Program-made: the position numbers and the translations under genes
Source of the DNA: Prorocentrum cordatum
Taxonomy: Eukaryota > Sar > Dinophyceae > Prorocentrales > Prorocentraceae
NCBI GenBank assembly: GCA_963575745.1
Contig: CAUYUJ010018638.1
Location: 202,001-266,000 of the forward strand
DNA: 64,000 nt
Direction: 5' to 3'
Notes under the pieces: generated by a model
What the model was told of the DNA's origin: nothing
Seen by the model: the letters and a program-made list of their open reading frames with translations, nothing else
Database searches by the model: none
In this document: positions 10,728-21,090 of the stretch, one piece after another
How positions within the stretch are numbered: position 1 is the first letter of the stretch
How the letters are laid out: each line of letters starts with the position of its first letter

Positions 10728-11262
10728 TTCGCCCGAGCAAAAGGGGAGGGGGGGGGGGGGCGAGCACAGCGAGGGCGAGGAACGACGGCGCGGGCGCGGC
10801 GGGGGCGAGGCACAGTCCTGGCGAGCCGCGTGCCCGCAGCGACCGCCGCGTGGCCGAGGGCCAGGACCACGAGCAGGCCACCGGCCATGCCGGGCTCTGC
10901 GAGGGGCAGGGGAGCAGCCCTGCGCTTCATTACAGGGCAGACACCCTCGGAGCCCAACAGCTGCTGGGGGCGCATCCCCGCGGACACGCTGCGACCTGCC
11001 GGTCCAAGGTCCCCTCACTGGGATCGGCAGGGGAGGCCGAAGGCAAAACCGGCAGCAGGGTGACAGACAAGATGAAGACAAACGGCGGGCGTCGGCGCAC
11101 GGTATCTCTGCCGGCGTTGGCCCGTCCCCCCAAGATTCTTCTTTGTTTTGTGTTTGGGGGTGAGAGGCCCCCAAGATGCATCGCAAGAGACCCCCAGAGG
11201 CTTCCACCACAGGCCCCCATACACAGGTAAAGGTGACAGGATGGGCCGAGGGCCACTAGACC

Positions 11263-11580
11263 TGGCCCGGCACAGAAACGGAAGGAGCGCTGCAGCAACA
11301 GAAACCGCAATGACTCACACCACCGTGCGTGCCGGGAGCCTGGGCGTTGAGAGTTGGTTACGTCACCCCTCGCTCTTGGGAGCCTTGGGGTTCAGAGATT
11401 GTTGCGTTGCCGCCCGTTCCTGAGCCTTGGCTGGGCCTTGGTGTCAGGAACTTGTTACGTCACCGCTCTCTGCTGGGAGCCTTGGTCTTATCAGCTTGTT
11501 TACGTCACCGTTTGCTCTTGGGAGCCTTGGTGTGAAGAGCTTTTTGCGTTACCGATCGCTCTTGGCGTCTCTGGGCCTTC
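11263..11580. repeat. Composite-repeat header H1 with TTACGTCACC units
   Basis: Begins with TGGCCCGGCACAGAAACGGAAGG. Then come ~55-bp units of GGGAGCCTTGG, a variable 10 bp, and GCTTGTTACGTCACCG. Nearly identical to 15011-15330 (offset 3748) and related to 16340-16680. Confidence 0.8.
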
Positions 11581-12485
11581 GTGGGAGTCCTATTGGGGCC
11601 CTTTTCGTGCCCTCCTGGTGGCCTCTTGGGACGCCTCTTGGGGGCCTCTGGGGCTTCTTGAGGGTCTGTGGGGGCCTCCCGGGAGCGTCTTGGGGCGAAA
11701 GGCTACACGTCTTGGGCGCCTCTTGGGCCGTCTGGGGGCCCTCTTGGGCCGTTTTGGGGGCCTCTTGGGAGCCTCTTGGGCCGCTGGGGGCTTCTTGGGC
11801 CGTCGTCAACGCCGTGAAAGCCGACAAGCCGTGAATGCTAAAAAAATATTTCTCCTATAAAAAATCTATGATTTGGGCCTCCTGTTGGCCTCCTGGGACG
11901 CCTCTTGGGGCTTCTTGGGGGGCTGTGGGGGCCTCCTGGGAGCGTCTTGGGGCGATAGGCTAGACTTTTCGGTTCGTGGTCTCCCTCTTGGGGCCGTCTT
12001 GGGGCCCTCTTGGGCCGTCTTGGGCGCCTCTTGGGCCGTCTTGGGGCGGTCTTGGGGGCCTCTTGGGCCGTCGTCAACGCCGTGAACAGCGAAAAGCCGT
12101 ATATGCAAACAAAAATAATTTTCCTTGGGGGCATCGATGATTTTGGCCTCTTGGGGCCCTCTTGGGACGCCCCTTGGGCCCCTCTTGGGGCGTCTTGGGG
12201 GCCTCTTGGGACGTTTTGGGGCTGTCTTGGGCGGCCTTGGGGCCGTCTTGGGCCTGTCCTGGGCGAAAGGCTAGACTTTCGGGTTCGTGGTCCCCCTCTT
12301 GTGGCCGTCTTGGGACCCTCTTGGGCCGCCTTGGGCGCCTCTTGGGCAGTCTGGGGGCCCTCTTGGGGGCCTCTTGGGAGCCTCTTGGGCCGTCTTGGGG
12401 CGGTCTTAGAGGCCTCGTGGGCCGTCGCCAACGCCGTGAAAGCCGAAAAGCCGTGCACGCTTAAAAATATATACGTTTTTACCTA
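11581..12485. repeat. CTTGGG-rich modules m1-m3
   Basis: Three ~270-350-bp modules made of 15-18-bp GGCCTCTTGGGCCGTC / CTTGGGGCCCTCTTGG units, each containing GGGGCGAAAGGCTAGACTT (or variant) and TTCGTGGTCCCCC. They are separated by a conserved linker GCCGTCGTCAACGCCGTGAA, then AAGCCGTATATGCTAAAAA. The minus strand stays open as Pro/Lys/Arg-rich repeats, but frame-breaking differences between modules and decayed linkers argue against a protein. Confidence 0.8.
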
Positions 12486-12673
12486 ACATCGAAGACTGGT
12501 AGGTTTCTAGTGGTGTCAAAAGAGAGCAAGCAGCACATTACTTCAACATTACTTCAACATTACTCCACAGGGGGGTCTGGGCAGCCGTTGGGGGCAGTTG
12601 GGGGGGCAGTTGGGGGGCTGTTGGGGTTTGCCGGCGGGGATCGTTGTTTGCATACAGTCACACATTTCGTGCC

Positions 12674-12960
12674 CACTTCGTGTTCTTCGATTTCCCCAAA
12701 CTCCATTCCCGGGCCACATTTTGGAAGCCCGGAGCCAACTGTAGGCCACTTCGTGCTCTTCGATTTCCCAGAACTCCATTCCCGGGCCACATTTTGGATG
12801 CCCGGAGCCAACTGTAGGCCACTTCGTGCTTTTCTATTTCCCAGAAATCCATTCCCGGGCCACATTTTGGATGCCCGGAGCCAACTGTAAGCCACTTCGT
12901 GCTTTTCTATTTCCCAAAACTCCATTCCCGGGCCACATTTTGGATGCCCGGAGCCAACTG
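12674..12960. repeat. 73-bp minisatellite, four units
   Basis: CACTTCGTG starts at 12674, 12747, 12820 and 12893, an exact 73-bp period. Each unit contains TTCGATTTCCC, AACTCCATTCCCGGGCCAC and ATGCCCGGAGCCAACTG. The period is not a multiple of three, so it is not a protein repeat. Confidence 0.9.
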
Positions 12961-13189
12961 ATCATCATCACAACCACCACCAGCACCTCAACCACCATCA
13001 CCACCACCACCATCATCACCAGCAGCAACAGCATCATCATAATCATCATCATCATCCTCCTAGCCCTCCTCCTGCTCCTCCTCCTCCTCCTCCTCCTCCT
13101 CCTCCTCATCATCATCATCATCATGATTATCATCATCATCATCATCATCATCATCATTATCATCATCACCACCACCACCATCATCACCG

Positions 13190-13225
<36 letters not shown>

Positions 13226-13410
13226 ATATCATTCTCATCATCATCATCACAACCACCACCATCACCTCAACCACCATCACCACCACCACCATCATCACCA
13301 GCAGCAACAGCATCATCATAATCATCATCATCAAAATCATCATCATCGCCATCATCATCATCAACATCAGCATCAGCATCGTCATCGTCATCGTCATCGT
13401 CGTTGTCTTG
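12961..13410. repeat. CAT/CAC trinucleotide tract with internal duplication
   Basis: ATC/CAC/TCC repeat. A ~90-bp pattern (ACCACCACC, CACCTCAACCACC, AGCAGCAACAGC) at 12966-13045 recurs at 13248-13328, so the tract expanded partly by segmental duplication. Confidence 0.9.
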
Positions 13411-13445
13411 ACAGCCGTCTTTGGTTCAGGACGTGCCCTTCCAGG

Positions 13446-14174
13446 ATGGCCCTCCCTTGGCCCTATCCTTACCGGCCTGCAGCCTCGGCTTCTCGCGGTG
13501 CTTCTCAGCCTGCGGAGGAAGACCGACACACGCCTGCGGCCGCGCCTGCTCGCTGTGATCCTCAACCTGCGTCTTTTACGGTCGCCTCTTTTAACTTCGG
13601 GTTCGAGCAGAGCATGATGATGGGGAAGAACTCCAAGACTCACTGCTCCAACTTCGGGCGGATTTGCGCCAAGATAGTCGAGGAAGTCGATGCTGACCTT
13701 TTCTTTGGGTGCGAGGTCGGTGCGTTTCGTCAAGGCCTGAGTCGAGCATCCATCAACGTGAAAGACATCCTGACCAAGCCGTTCGGCGACAGCATCGGCT
13801 TCTGCGAGGTCGCCAACTACTTGAGCCTATGGGGCTTCGGCGGTGCTTCTCAGCCTGCTGACGTGTCCCTGCGCGAGGACACATACATCTACCACGTCCC
13901 CATCGCGCGACAAGTGGACGCAGTGATCTCACGGTTCAATGTGCAGACAGGAGGCCATGACAAAGTTCACGTGGTCGTCGGAAACATGCACATCGTTTGC
14001 GGAAGCAACCCTCCCAGCATTCACACGCGACAGAAAGCAGTTCGGTTTCTCCGACTCCACTTGGACGGGATCGCCGTGCTTCTCAGTACTGGGGAGCCGG
14101 GCACGCCGGTCGTGCGCCTCGTGAGTTGCTGTTTTGAGATGGGACGTACACCCATTCAAGCATCCGTGCGTTGA
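13446..14174 (+). CDS. Endonuclease/exonuclease/phosphatase-like fragment
   Basis: A 242-residue frame that differs from its surroundings in having normal amino-acid complexity. After a ~45-residue Ala/Pro-rich start it reads ASFNFG, then AKIVEEVDADLFFGCEVG around residues 75-95, and later VHVVVGNMHIVCGS near residue 180 followed by TRQKAVRFLRLHL. The order (SFN start, acidic ADLFFGCEVG, GNMHI) resembles the first half of the EEP fold shared by APE nucleases and LINE endonucleases. I do not see a later GDFN or SDH block: the frame runs into a 48-bp minisatellite at 14152. It may be one exon, a truncated gene or a LINE remnant. The start codon is uncertain because the first ~45 codons are compositionally odd. 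Confidence 0.5.
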   Translation: MALPWPYPYRPAASASRGASQPAEEDRHTPAAAPARCDPQPASFTVASFNFGFEQSMMMGKNSKTHCSNFGRICAKIVEEVDADLFFGCEVGAFRQGLSRASINVKDILTKPFGDSIGFCEVANYLSLWGFGGASQPADVSLREDTYIYHVPIARQVDAVISRFNVQTGGHDKVHVVVGNMHIVCGSNPPSIHTRQKAVRFLRLHLDGIAVLLSTGEPGTPVVRLVSCCFEMGRTPIQASVR

Positions 14175-14392
14175 TACCAGTGTCTCGTTTGGACATGCAT
14201 CCATTCGAGCTCCGTGCGTTGATAGCAGTGTTTCATTTGGAGGTACATCCATTCAAGCTTTGTGCGTTGATAGCAGTGTCTCGTTTGGACATACACCCAT
14301 TCGAGCTCCGTGCGATGATAGCAGTGTCTCGCTTGGACATACATCCATTCAAGTTCCGTGCGTTGATAGCAGTGTCTCGTTTGGACATACAT
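14152..14392. repeat. 48-bp minisatellite, five units
   Basis: CCATTCRAG starts at 14152, 14201, 14249, 14297 and 14345 (first unit 49 bp, the rest 48). Each unit contains CCGTGCGTTGATAGCAGTG and TCTCGTTTGGACATACAT. A 48-bp period keeps the frame and gives a 16-residue repeat on both strands (plus: VDSSVSFGHTSI). It abuts the end of the EEP-like frame. Confidence 0.9.
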
Positions 14393-14439
14393 CCCTCCAG
14401 CTATGCTTCTACATATCGATGTTAGGTTTCTTTGCCAGG

Positions 14440-14905
14440 ATAATCCTATGGGAAACCTATGATTTTGGCCTCCTGTTGGCCTCCTGGGACGCCTCTTGGG
14501 GACCTCTTGGGGCTTCTTGGGGGGCTGTGGGGGCCTCCGGGGAGCGTCTTGGGGCGATAGGCTAGACTTTTCGGTTCGTGGTCTCCCTCTTGGGGCCGTC
14601 TTGGGGCCCTCTTGGGCCGTCTTGGGCGCCTCTTGGGCCGTCTTGGGGCGGTCTTGGGGGCCTCTTGGGCCGTCGTCAACGCCGTGAAAGGCAAAAAGCC
14701 GTCGATATCAAAACTATACGTTTTCCTTTGGAAAATCGCTGATGTTGGCCTCTTGGGGCCCTCTTGGGACGCCCTTTGGGCGCCTCTTGGGGCGTCTTGG
14801 GGGCCTCTTGGGACGTCTTGGGGCTGTCTTGGGCGGTCTGGGGCTCTTCTGGGACGGAAGAAAATATAACAAACATGCTAAAACCCAAAGGGAAACCCCC
14901 AAACT
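14440..14905. repeat. CTTGGG modules m4-m5 with a terminal segment
   Basis: m4 (14446-14706) closely matches m2. m5 is short and ends in the terminal segment CTTCTGGGACGGAAG, then AACATGCTAAAACCCAAAGG. Similar terminal segments end at about 16222 and 18258. Confidence 0.75.
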
Positions 14906-14974
14906 GCCATTAACAACCTTTCGTGCGCGGTACGCACCCCCCTGGAACCCCCCTTAAGAGGAACGCCCAAAACA

Positions 14975-15330
14975 CAACGTCATCGCTCGTACCTCGCTCT
15001 TTCCGTTACCTGGCCCGGCACAGAAACGGAAGGAGCGCTTCAGAAACAGAAAGCGAAATTACTCACACAACCGTTCGTACCGGGAGCCTTGGCGTTGAGA
15101 GCTTGTTACGTCACCCCTCGCTCTTGGGAGCCTTGGGGTTCAGAGATTGTTGCGCTGCCGCCCGTTCCTGAACCTTGGCTTGGCCTTGGGGTCAGGAACT
15201 TGTTACGTCACCGCTCTCTGCTGGGAGCCTTGGTCTTATCAGCTTGTTTACGTCACCGTTTGCTCTCGGGAGCCTTGGTGTGAAGAGCTTTTTGCGTTAC
15301 CGATCGCTCTCTATTTGGCGTCTCTGGGCC
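14975..15330. repeat. Composite-repeat header H2
   Basis: AACGTCATCGCTCGTACC, then CGCTCTTTCCGTT facing AACGGAAGGAGCG (hairpin around 14997-15039), then TTACGTCACC units that duplicate H1 at an offset of 3748 bp. Confidence 0.8.
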
Positions 15331-16225
15331 TTCGTGGGCGTCCTATTGGGGCCCTTTTGGACCCTTTTGGAGGCCTCTCGGGGGCCTCTTGGGGCTTCTT
15401 GGGGGGGCCTCCTGGGAGCTTCTTGGGGCGAAAGGCTAAACTTTTCGGTTCGTGGTCCCCCTCTTGGGGCCGTCTTGGGGCCCTCTTGGGCCGTTTTGGG
15501 CGCCTCTTGGGCTGTCTTGGGGCCCTCTTGGGCCGTCTTGGGCGCCTCTTGGGCCGTCTTGGGGCCCTCTTGGGCCGTTTGGGGGGCCTCTTGGGAGCCT
15601 TTTGGGCCTCCTTGGGGCGGTCTTGGGGCCTCTTGGAGCGTCGTCAACGCAGTGAAAGCCAGAAAGCCGTTCATGCTAAATATCTACCTTAGCCAGTAGG
15701 AAATCAATGAGTTTGGCCTCTTGGTGGCCTCTTGGGACGCCTCTTGGGGGCCTCTTGGGGCTTCTTGGGGGGCTCTTCGGGCCTCCTGGGAGCATCTAGG
15801 GGCGAAAAGCTAAACTGTTCGGTCGTGGTCCCCCTCTTGGGGCCGTCTTGGGGCCCTCTTGGGCCGTCTTGGGCGCCTCTTGGGCCGTCTTGGGGCCCTC
15901 TTGGGCCGTTTTGGGGGCCTCTTGGGAGCCTCTTGGGAGCCTCTTGGGCCGTCGTGGGGCGGTCTTGGGAGCCTCTTGGGCCGTCGTCAACGCCGTGAAA
16001 GCCGAAAAGCCGTATATGCTAAAAATGTACGTTTTCCTATGGAAAATCTACGATGTTGGCCTCTTGGGGGCCTGTTGGGGCGCCTCTTGGGCGCCTTCTG
16101 GGGGGTCTGGGAGGCCTCTTGGGACGATCTGTGGGACCTCTTGCGCCGTCTAGGGCCCTTCTGGGACGGTAGCGGGGGGAACCCGGAAAACATGCACAAA
16201 CCCTAGGGAAAACCAAAAAACGGCA
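15331..16225. repeat. CTTGGG modules m6-m8 with a terminal segment
   Basis: m6 15331-15680, m7 15682-16022, m8 16025-16222. The linker CGTTTTCCTATGGAAAATC at 16030 (6-bp arms) starts m8. The terminal segment CTTCTGGGACGGTAGCGG, then AAAACATGCACAAACCC closes the block. Confidence 0.75.
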
Positions 16226-16284
16226 AGTAATAATCATTCCCCCGGCCTACCCCCCTCCCCTGGAACCCCTCCCTTTAGGGCTTC

Positions 16285-16680
16285 GCCCGCACCAAAACGT
16301 CATCACTCGTACCTCGCTCTTTCCGTTACCTGGGCCGACACGGGAACGGAAAGAGCGCTTCAGCAACCTGCCCGAGATGGCTCATGGCATCCTTCGCTCT
16401 TGGGGGCCTTGGTGGTACGAGATTGTTGCGTCACCGCTTGTTCTTGGAAGCCTTGGTGGTAAGCGCGTGTTACGTCACCGCTCTCTGTTGGGAGCCTTGC
16501 TGGGAAGAGCTCGTTGCGTCACTGCTCCTTGTTCAGAATCCTCGTGCCCAGAGATGCGTACGTTGCCGCTCGCTCTTGGGAGCCTTGGTGGTAACAGCTT
16601 GTTGCGTCACCGTTCGCTCTTGGGAGCCTTGCTGGTGAGCGCGTGCTACGTCACCGCTCGCATTGAGGAGCCTTGCTGCC
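16285..16680. repeat. Composite-repeat header H3
   Basis: AACGTCATCACTCGTACC, then CGCTCTTTCCGTT ... AACGGAAAGAGCG, a perfect 13-bp-armed hairpin at 16315-16357. Five or six GGGAGCCTTG + TTGCGTCACCG units follow, ending abruptly at the polypyrimidine tract. Confidence 0.8.
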
Positions 16681-17690
16681 CCCTCCTCCTCCTCCTCCTG
16701 CTCCCCCTCCTCCTCCTCCTCCTCCCTCCCCCTCCCTCCTCCTCCTCCCTCCTCCTCCCTCCTCCTCCTTCCTCTCTCTCCTCCTCCCCCCCATGGCCTT
16801 GTCCTCGTTCCTCCTCGCATTGAGGAGCCTTGCTCCCCCTCCTCCTCCTCCTCCTCCTCCTCCTCCTCCTCCCTCCTCCTCCTCCTCCTCCTCCCTCCTT
16901 CCTCATTCCTCCTCCTCCTCCTTCTCCTCCTCCTCCTTCCTCGTCGTTGTCCTCCTCTCCTCCTCCTCCTCGTTCCCTCCTCCTCCTCCTCCTCCTCCTC
17001 CTCCTCCCCTCCTCCTCCTCCCCCTTCTCCTTCTCCTCCTCCTCCTCCTTCTCCTCCTCCTCCTCCTCCTCCTCTCCTCTTCCTCCTCCTCCTCTCCTCC
17101 CTCTCCTCCTCCCTCCTCCTCATCCTCCTCCTCTTCCTTCTCCTTTCCCTCCTCCTCCACCTCCTCGTAGTCCTCCTTCTCTCCCTCCTCATCCTCCTCA
17201 TCTCCACCTCCACCTCCTGCTCTTCCTCCTCCTCCTCCTTCTACCTCCCTTCCGCCTCCTCCTTCGCCTCCTCTTGTTCTTCTTCTTCGTCGTCTTCTTC
17301 GTCTTCTTCTTTTTCTGTCCTCTCCTCCTCCTCCTCCTCCTCCTCCTCCTCCTCCTCCTCCTCCCCCTCCCATGGCCTCTCCTCTCCTCCTCCTCCCCTC
17401 CTCCTCCTCCTCCTCATGGCCCTGTCCTCGTTCCTCCTCCTCCTCCTCATTCTCCTCCTCCTTTGCAAGTCGTACACAACAGCTCCTTTGCGGGCGTTTC
17501 GACGTTGACCCCCTTTATGCGGATGTCCTGTCCTGTCCTGTCCTCCCCCTCCTCCTCCTCCTCCTCCTCCTCATCCTCCTCCTCCTCGTCATCCGCTTCG
17601 TCCTCCTCCTCCTCCTCCTCCGTCTCCTCGTCGTCCTCCGCTTCGTCCTCCTCCACCTCCTCCTCCTCCTCTTCTTATTAGTCTTATTAT
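16680..17690. repeat. ~1-kb polypyrimidine (CTC/CCT)n tract
   Basis: Almost pure C/T on the plus strand from 16677, with short islands (CCCATGGCC near 16790, 17370 and 17415; GCAAGTCGTACACAACAGC near 17464). All frames give Ser/Pro/Leu or Glu/Arg/Gly homopolymer-like ORFs. Long polypurine-polypyrimidine DNA of this kind is prone to triplex formation and replication slippage. Confidence 0.95.
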
Positions 17691-17905
17691 TAGTCTTATT
17701 ATTATTATTCTTAGTCTTATTATTCTTCTTGTTCTTCTATTATTAGTATTAGTATTAGTATTAGTATTATTATTATTGTTATTATTCTTCGTCTGCTTCT
17801 TCTTCTTCTTCTTCTTATTATTATTGTTCGTCGATATCTTCTTCTTCTTATTATTATTATTATTCCTCCTCCTCCTCCTCCTCCTCCTCCTCCTCCTGCT
17901 CCCCC
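17690..17905. repeat. TTA/TTC microsatellite then (TCC)n
   Basis: ATTATTAGTCTT and TTCTTCTTC repeats, then a TCC run from 17863. A-T-rich and unlike its neighbours. Confidence 0.9.
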
Positions 17906-17919
17906 CCCTCCTCCTAGGG

Positions 17920-18410
17920 CCCGCTTGGGAGCCTCTTGGGGCTCTCGTAGGCCGTCTTGGGGCCCTCTTGGGCCTTCTGGGGTCCCTCTGGGGCCGTCTG
18001 GGGGCCTTCTTTTTGGATTGTTTTCGGCCCCTTTGGGGGGCCTCTAGGACCGTCTTGGGACGATCTTGGGTTCCTCTTGGACCGTCTTGGGCCCGTCGGG
18101 GGGCCTCTTGGACCGTTTTGGGCCCCTTTGGGGCGCCTCTGGGGCCGTCTTGTGACGATCTTTGGGGCCCCTGGGGCCGTCTGTGGCCCTTCTGGGACGG
18201 AAACGGGGAGAACTCGAAAAAATACAAAAACCCGAGGGAAAACCCGACAACGGCCATTAAATCCGTTCCCCTGGACCTCTCCCCCCCCCTCGACACGCTT
18301 CGCCCCACACCACAACGTCATTCACTCGTACCTCGCTCTTTCCGTCACCTGCTTCGCATAGGACGGCACGCGCGGGTTCTGCCTGTGAGGGCGCGAGGTC
18401 GCTGACTAGT
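17920..18410. repeat. CTTGGG module, terminal segment and partial header H4
   Basis: Module 17920-18185, terminal segment CTTCTGGGACGGAAACGG then AAAAACCCGAGGGAAAAC to 18258, followed by ACAACGTCATTCACTCGTACC and CGCTCTTTCCGTCACC at 18313-18352. The order terminal-then-header matches 14.9 kb and 16.2 kb. Confidence 0.75.
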
Positions 18411-18479
18411 GTCTTGGAGCCCTACTGGTGTGAAGGCTGTGGTGCGACGTAGAAACATCTAGCAAAAACCCTTGCGATA

Positions 18480-19110
18480 ATAAATGGATGTTGCATTTCC
18501 GGGCCTTCCTGGGTGTTCTTCTGGGACTCTTCCTCTGGGGCCGTCCCGGGACCCTCTTGGGCCGTCTTGGCGGGCTTGGACCGTCTTGGGGCTCTCTGGG
18601 GGCGCTCTTGGGGACCTCCTGTGGCCTCCAGTGGCCCTCTTGGGCTCTCTTGGGGACCTTTCGGGACACTCTGGAGCCCGTCTCGGGCCGTCTTGGGGCT
18701 CTCTTGGGCCGTCTTGGGGCTCTCTTGGGCCGTCTTGGAGCACTCTCTGGGGCCTCGTAGGCCGTCCTGGGGCGATCTTGGGGGCCTCTTGGGCCGTCCT
18801 GGACACTGTGAAGACCAAAGAAGGTCATATGCTAAACTTGCACGTTTTCCTAAAAGGGATGGGACGATGTTTGCCTCTTGGGGGTCCCCTTTGGGGGCCT
18901 CTTGCGGCGTCTTGGGGGCCTCGTGGGCCACGTTGAAGCCATATTGGAACCCTCTGAGCGCTCACGGGCCGTCTTCGGCCCTCTTGGACCTCTCCGACGC
19001 CGTCCTAGAGGTATCTTGGGCTCTTGGGGCTGTCTCAGACCGTCTTGGGGGCCTCTTGAGGCGCTCTTGGGGCAGACTTGCGCCGTCTTGGGCCGAATAT
19101 GACAAAAATG
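18480..19110. repeat. Diverged CTTGGG modules
   Basis: Two more modules (18480-18800 and 18850-19100) separated by GACCAAAG..GGTCATATGCTAAACTTG then CACGTTTTCCTAAAAGGG, a decayed form of the linker seen elsewhere. Confidence 0.7.
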
Positions 19111-19359
19111 TGAGCCATGGGATCTGACCGTTGGGCTGCCCCCCCCTTGTTATTTCTCCCGGCGAACAGATCGCGACGCTACGCGCGCTTGCCGTCACCC
19201 GCCGCCCCGTGGTGGCTTGCCACGGGGGGGCACGGCGTGCCAGGCTTCGGGTAGTGTGCGGTCATTTGTGACATTTGTCACAAAAGGACCTTCGGCCCAT
19301 TGCGCCGTCGCGGCACAAGAACCCGTAGACTTCCCTGGTCGTCGGAGTTCCTGGTCCAC
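19111..19359. other. Unassigned sequence with two palindromes
   Basis: CCCCGTGG/CCACGGGG around 19205-19228 and TTTGTGACATTTGTCACAAA at 19265-19284 (9-bp arms, 2-nt loop). No gene recognised. Confidence 0.5.
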
Positions 19360-19560
19360 GGCCTCAAGATGGCCCCAAGACGGGGGCGATGGTCTCAAGA
19401 GGGTCTACGATGGCCCCAAGATCTCTCTAGGGCGGGCGGAGATGCTCCACAGATGGCGCGGGATGGCCTCAAGATGGCCCACGACGGCCCAAGACGCCTC
19501 CAAGACGATCCAAGAGGCCTCCAAGAGGACCTCCAGGAGGGCCCGAAGAGGCCAACATAA
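19360..19560. repeat. CCAAGA-type repeat, opposite orientation
   Basis: CAAGATGGCCC / CAAGACGCCTC units are the reverse complement of the CTTGGG modules, so the family occurs in both orientations. Confidence 0.7.
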
Positions 19561-19929
19561 TGAATTCTCCTTGGCGATTTCGGCTGACAGATCGCCTGGC
19601 CGAGCTCTGGCCGCAACGGTCGGCAAAGTAGGAGCTCTCAGAAAGGGGGCGGCGGTGATTCGCCGTAGGCGTTCTCGATGCACCAGAGAGGGGGGCAGGG
19701 GCCCTTTCTTGAGAACGCAATTTGAATATAGCAAGGATCTGTCGGCCTCTATTGCTAAGGCCTTACGGCCGGTGCCGCCGACCCTGAAGACGACGACGAC
19801 GAATACGAGGAGGTGAGGAGGAGGGGGCTTAAGGTGGACGGGAGCAGGAGAAGGCGAAGGAGATATTCCCCATGTGGGCCGAGGGAGTCGTAGAAGAGAC
19901 AGACAGGTAGCCTTGTGGCCTGCGGCCCT

Positions 19930-20140
19930 TCCCGCCACCGTACTGGATCGGGCCTGTTGGGGCCTCTGTTGGGCCTCTTGGGGGTATCTTGGGGGCCTCT
20001 TCGGGGCCATTGAGGGGCTCTTAGGGCCTTCCGGGGGCTTCTTGGGTCGGGAAGCTAGAAATGTCGGTTCGTGGTTCTGGTCTTGGGCTTGCTTGGGGCC
20101 CTCTTGGCGCGTCTTGGCGCTTTTTGGGGCTCCGAGACGC
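19930..20140. repeat. CTTGGG module, single
   Basis: GGGCCTCTTGGGGGTATC-type units with GGGTCGGGAAGCTAGAAATG then TTCGTGGTTC, the same internal landmark as other modules. Confidence 0.65.
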
Positions 20141-20604
20141 CCAGGAGCGGATGCGTATCCGACCCCCACACCTCGGGACACCCCCGGGACCCCCGGGGGA
20201 GGGATCAAAGGCAAAGGGAAACTTCCCTTCGACGGAAGTGCGACGTTGCTACGGTTTTCTCTCGCTCGCAGGCTTGAAGAGGAGGGTGCAGGGAAAGGGG
20301 ACGACGGAGATGCAGGGAAAGAGGGCAACGGATGCGTCGACTGAGCACACGCCGACAGGGGTCCACACGTCGACAGGGTCGGCGGATTCCAGGCCTTGTG
20401 GGGCTTTCGAATGGAACAGAAATTTGGAGCCGAACCCTGGGGTATACGATGGGGGGCGCCCATCCTCGATAGGGGTGCGTCTGCATAGCCGCCTGGGGGT
20501 GTATCCCAAGGGTTCCATTCTTTTCTGAGCGGCTTCATTTTTCGTAGAAATATCGGGGGGGGGGGGGGAAACATCGCCCGCGATGATCGGTTTCCCGGGC
20601 TCCT
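20141..20604. other. No recognised feature
   Basis: Short ORFs on both strands without motifs. A run of 14 G at 20556-20569 follows a possible hairpin-free stretch. Confidence 0.3.
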
Positions 20605-21090
20605 CGGCTCAAGATGGCTCCAAGGAGGGCTCGAGCCGAACAGCGTTTTCCGTTCTCGTCTTGTGTTTGTTTCTCCTCGTTCTGTCTTCGTTCCGCCTTT
20701 GCTACAGAACGAAATCGGAACGAAAACGGTCCACGAAATTACCAAAACACAGTTTTGCTCGAACCATGGTTGCAAGAGCGTCTGGGAGGAGCCAAAGAGA
20801 TGCCAAAAGAGATGTCAATGAGGACCCAAAGAAGCCCTCCAGACGTCCTACTCTGGACAGCATGAAGAGGGGGCACAAGACGGCCGAAGAGCAGCCCAGG
20901 ATAGCCCCACAGGGCCCGAACATCCCAAGTGGTCCCCCAAAGGGCCCCCATTACAGCCCAAGACAGCGCCAAGACTGCCCAAGATAGCCCAAAGACGACC
21001 CATGACGGTCCAAACGCATCCCCCCCAAGACAGCCTCACGGGAGCACAAGACAGGCCCAAGACGGCCCAGGTCGATCTACAAGGATCGCC
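20605..21090. repeat. CCAAGA-type repeats, opposite orientation
   Basis: Sparse at 20605-20640, dense at 20860-21090 (CCCAAGACAGCGCCAAGAC and variants). Between them 20650-20860 is unique sequence. Confidence 0.6.

Noticed and set aside
11838-12458. Pro/Lys/Arg-rich repeat protein on the minus strand of the CTTGGG modules
   Set aside because: Different modules use different frames, linkers carry stops, and the plus strand is equally open; better explained as satellite DNA.
16663-17681. Long Ser/Pro/Leu-rich ORFs (281-283 codons) and their Glu/Arg antisense
   Set aside because: All three frames are open because the DNA is a polypyrimidine repeat.
20605-20640. DinoSL-like GGCTCAAG
   Set aside because: Only part of the CCAAGATGGC repeat; lacks CCGTAGCC and the T-run.
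19405-20775. 456-codon minus-strand ORF
   Set aside because: Runs through repeat modules and G-runs in turn; no coherent domain.
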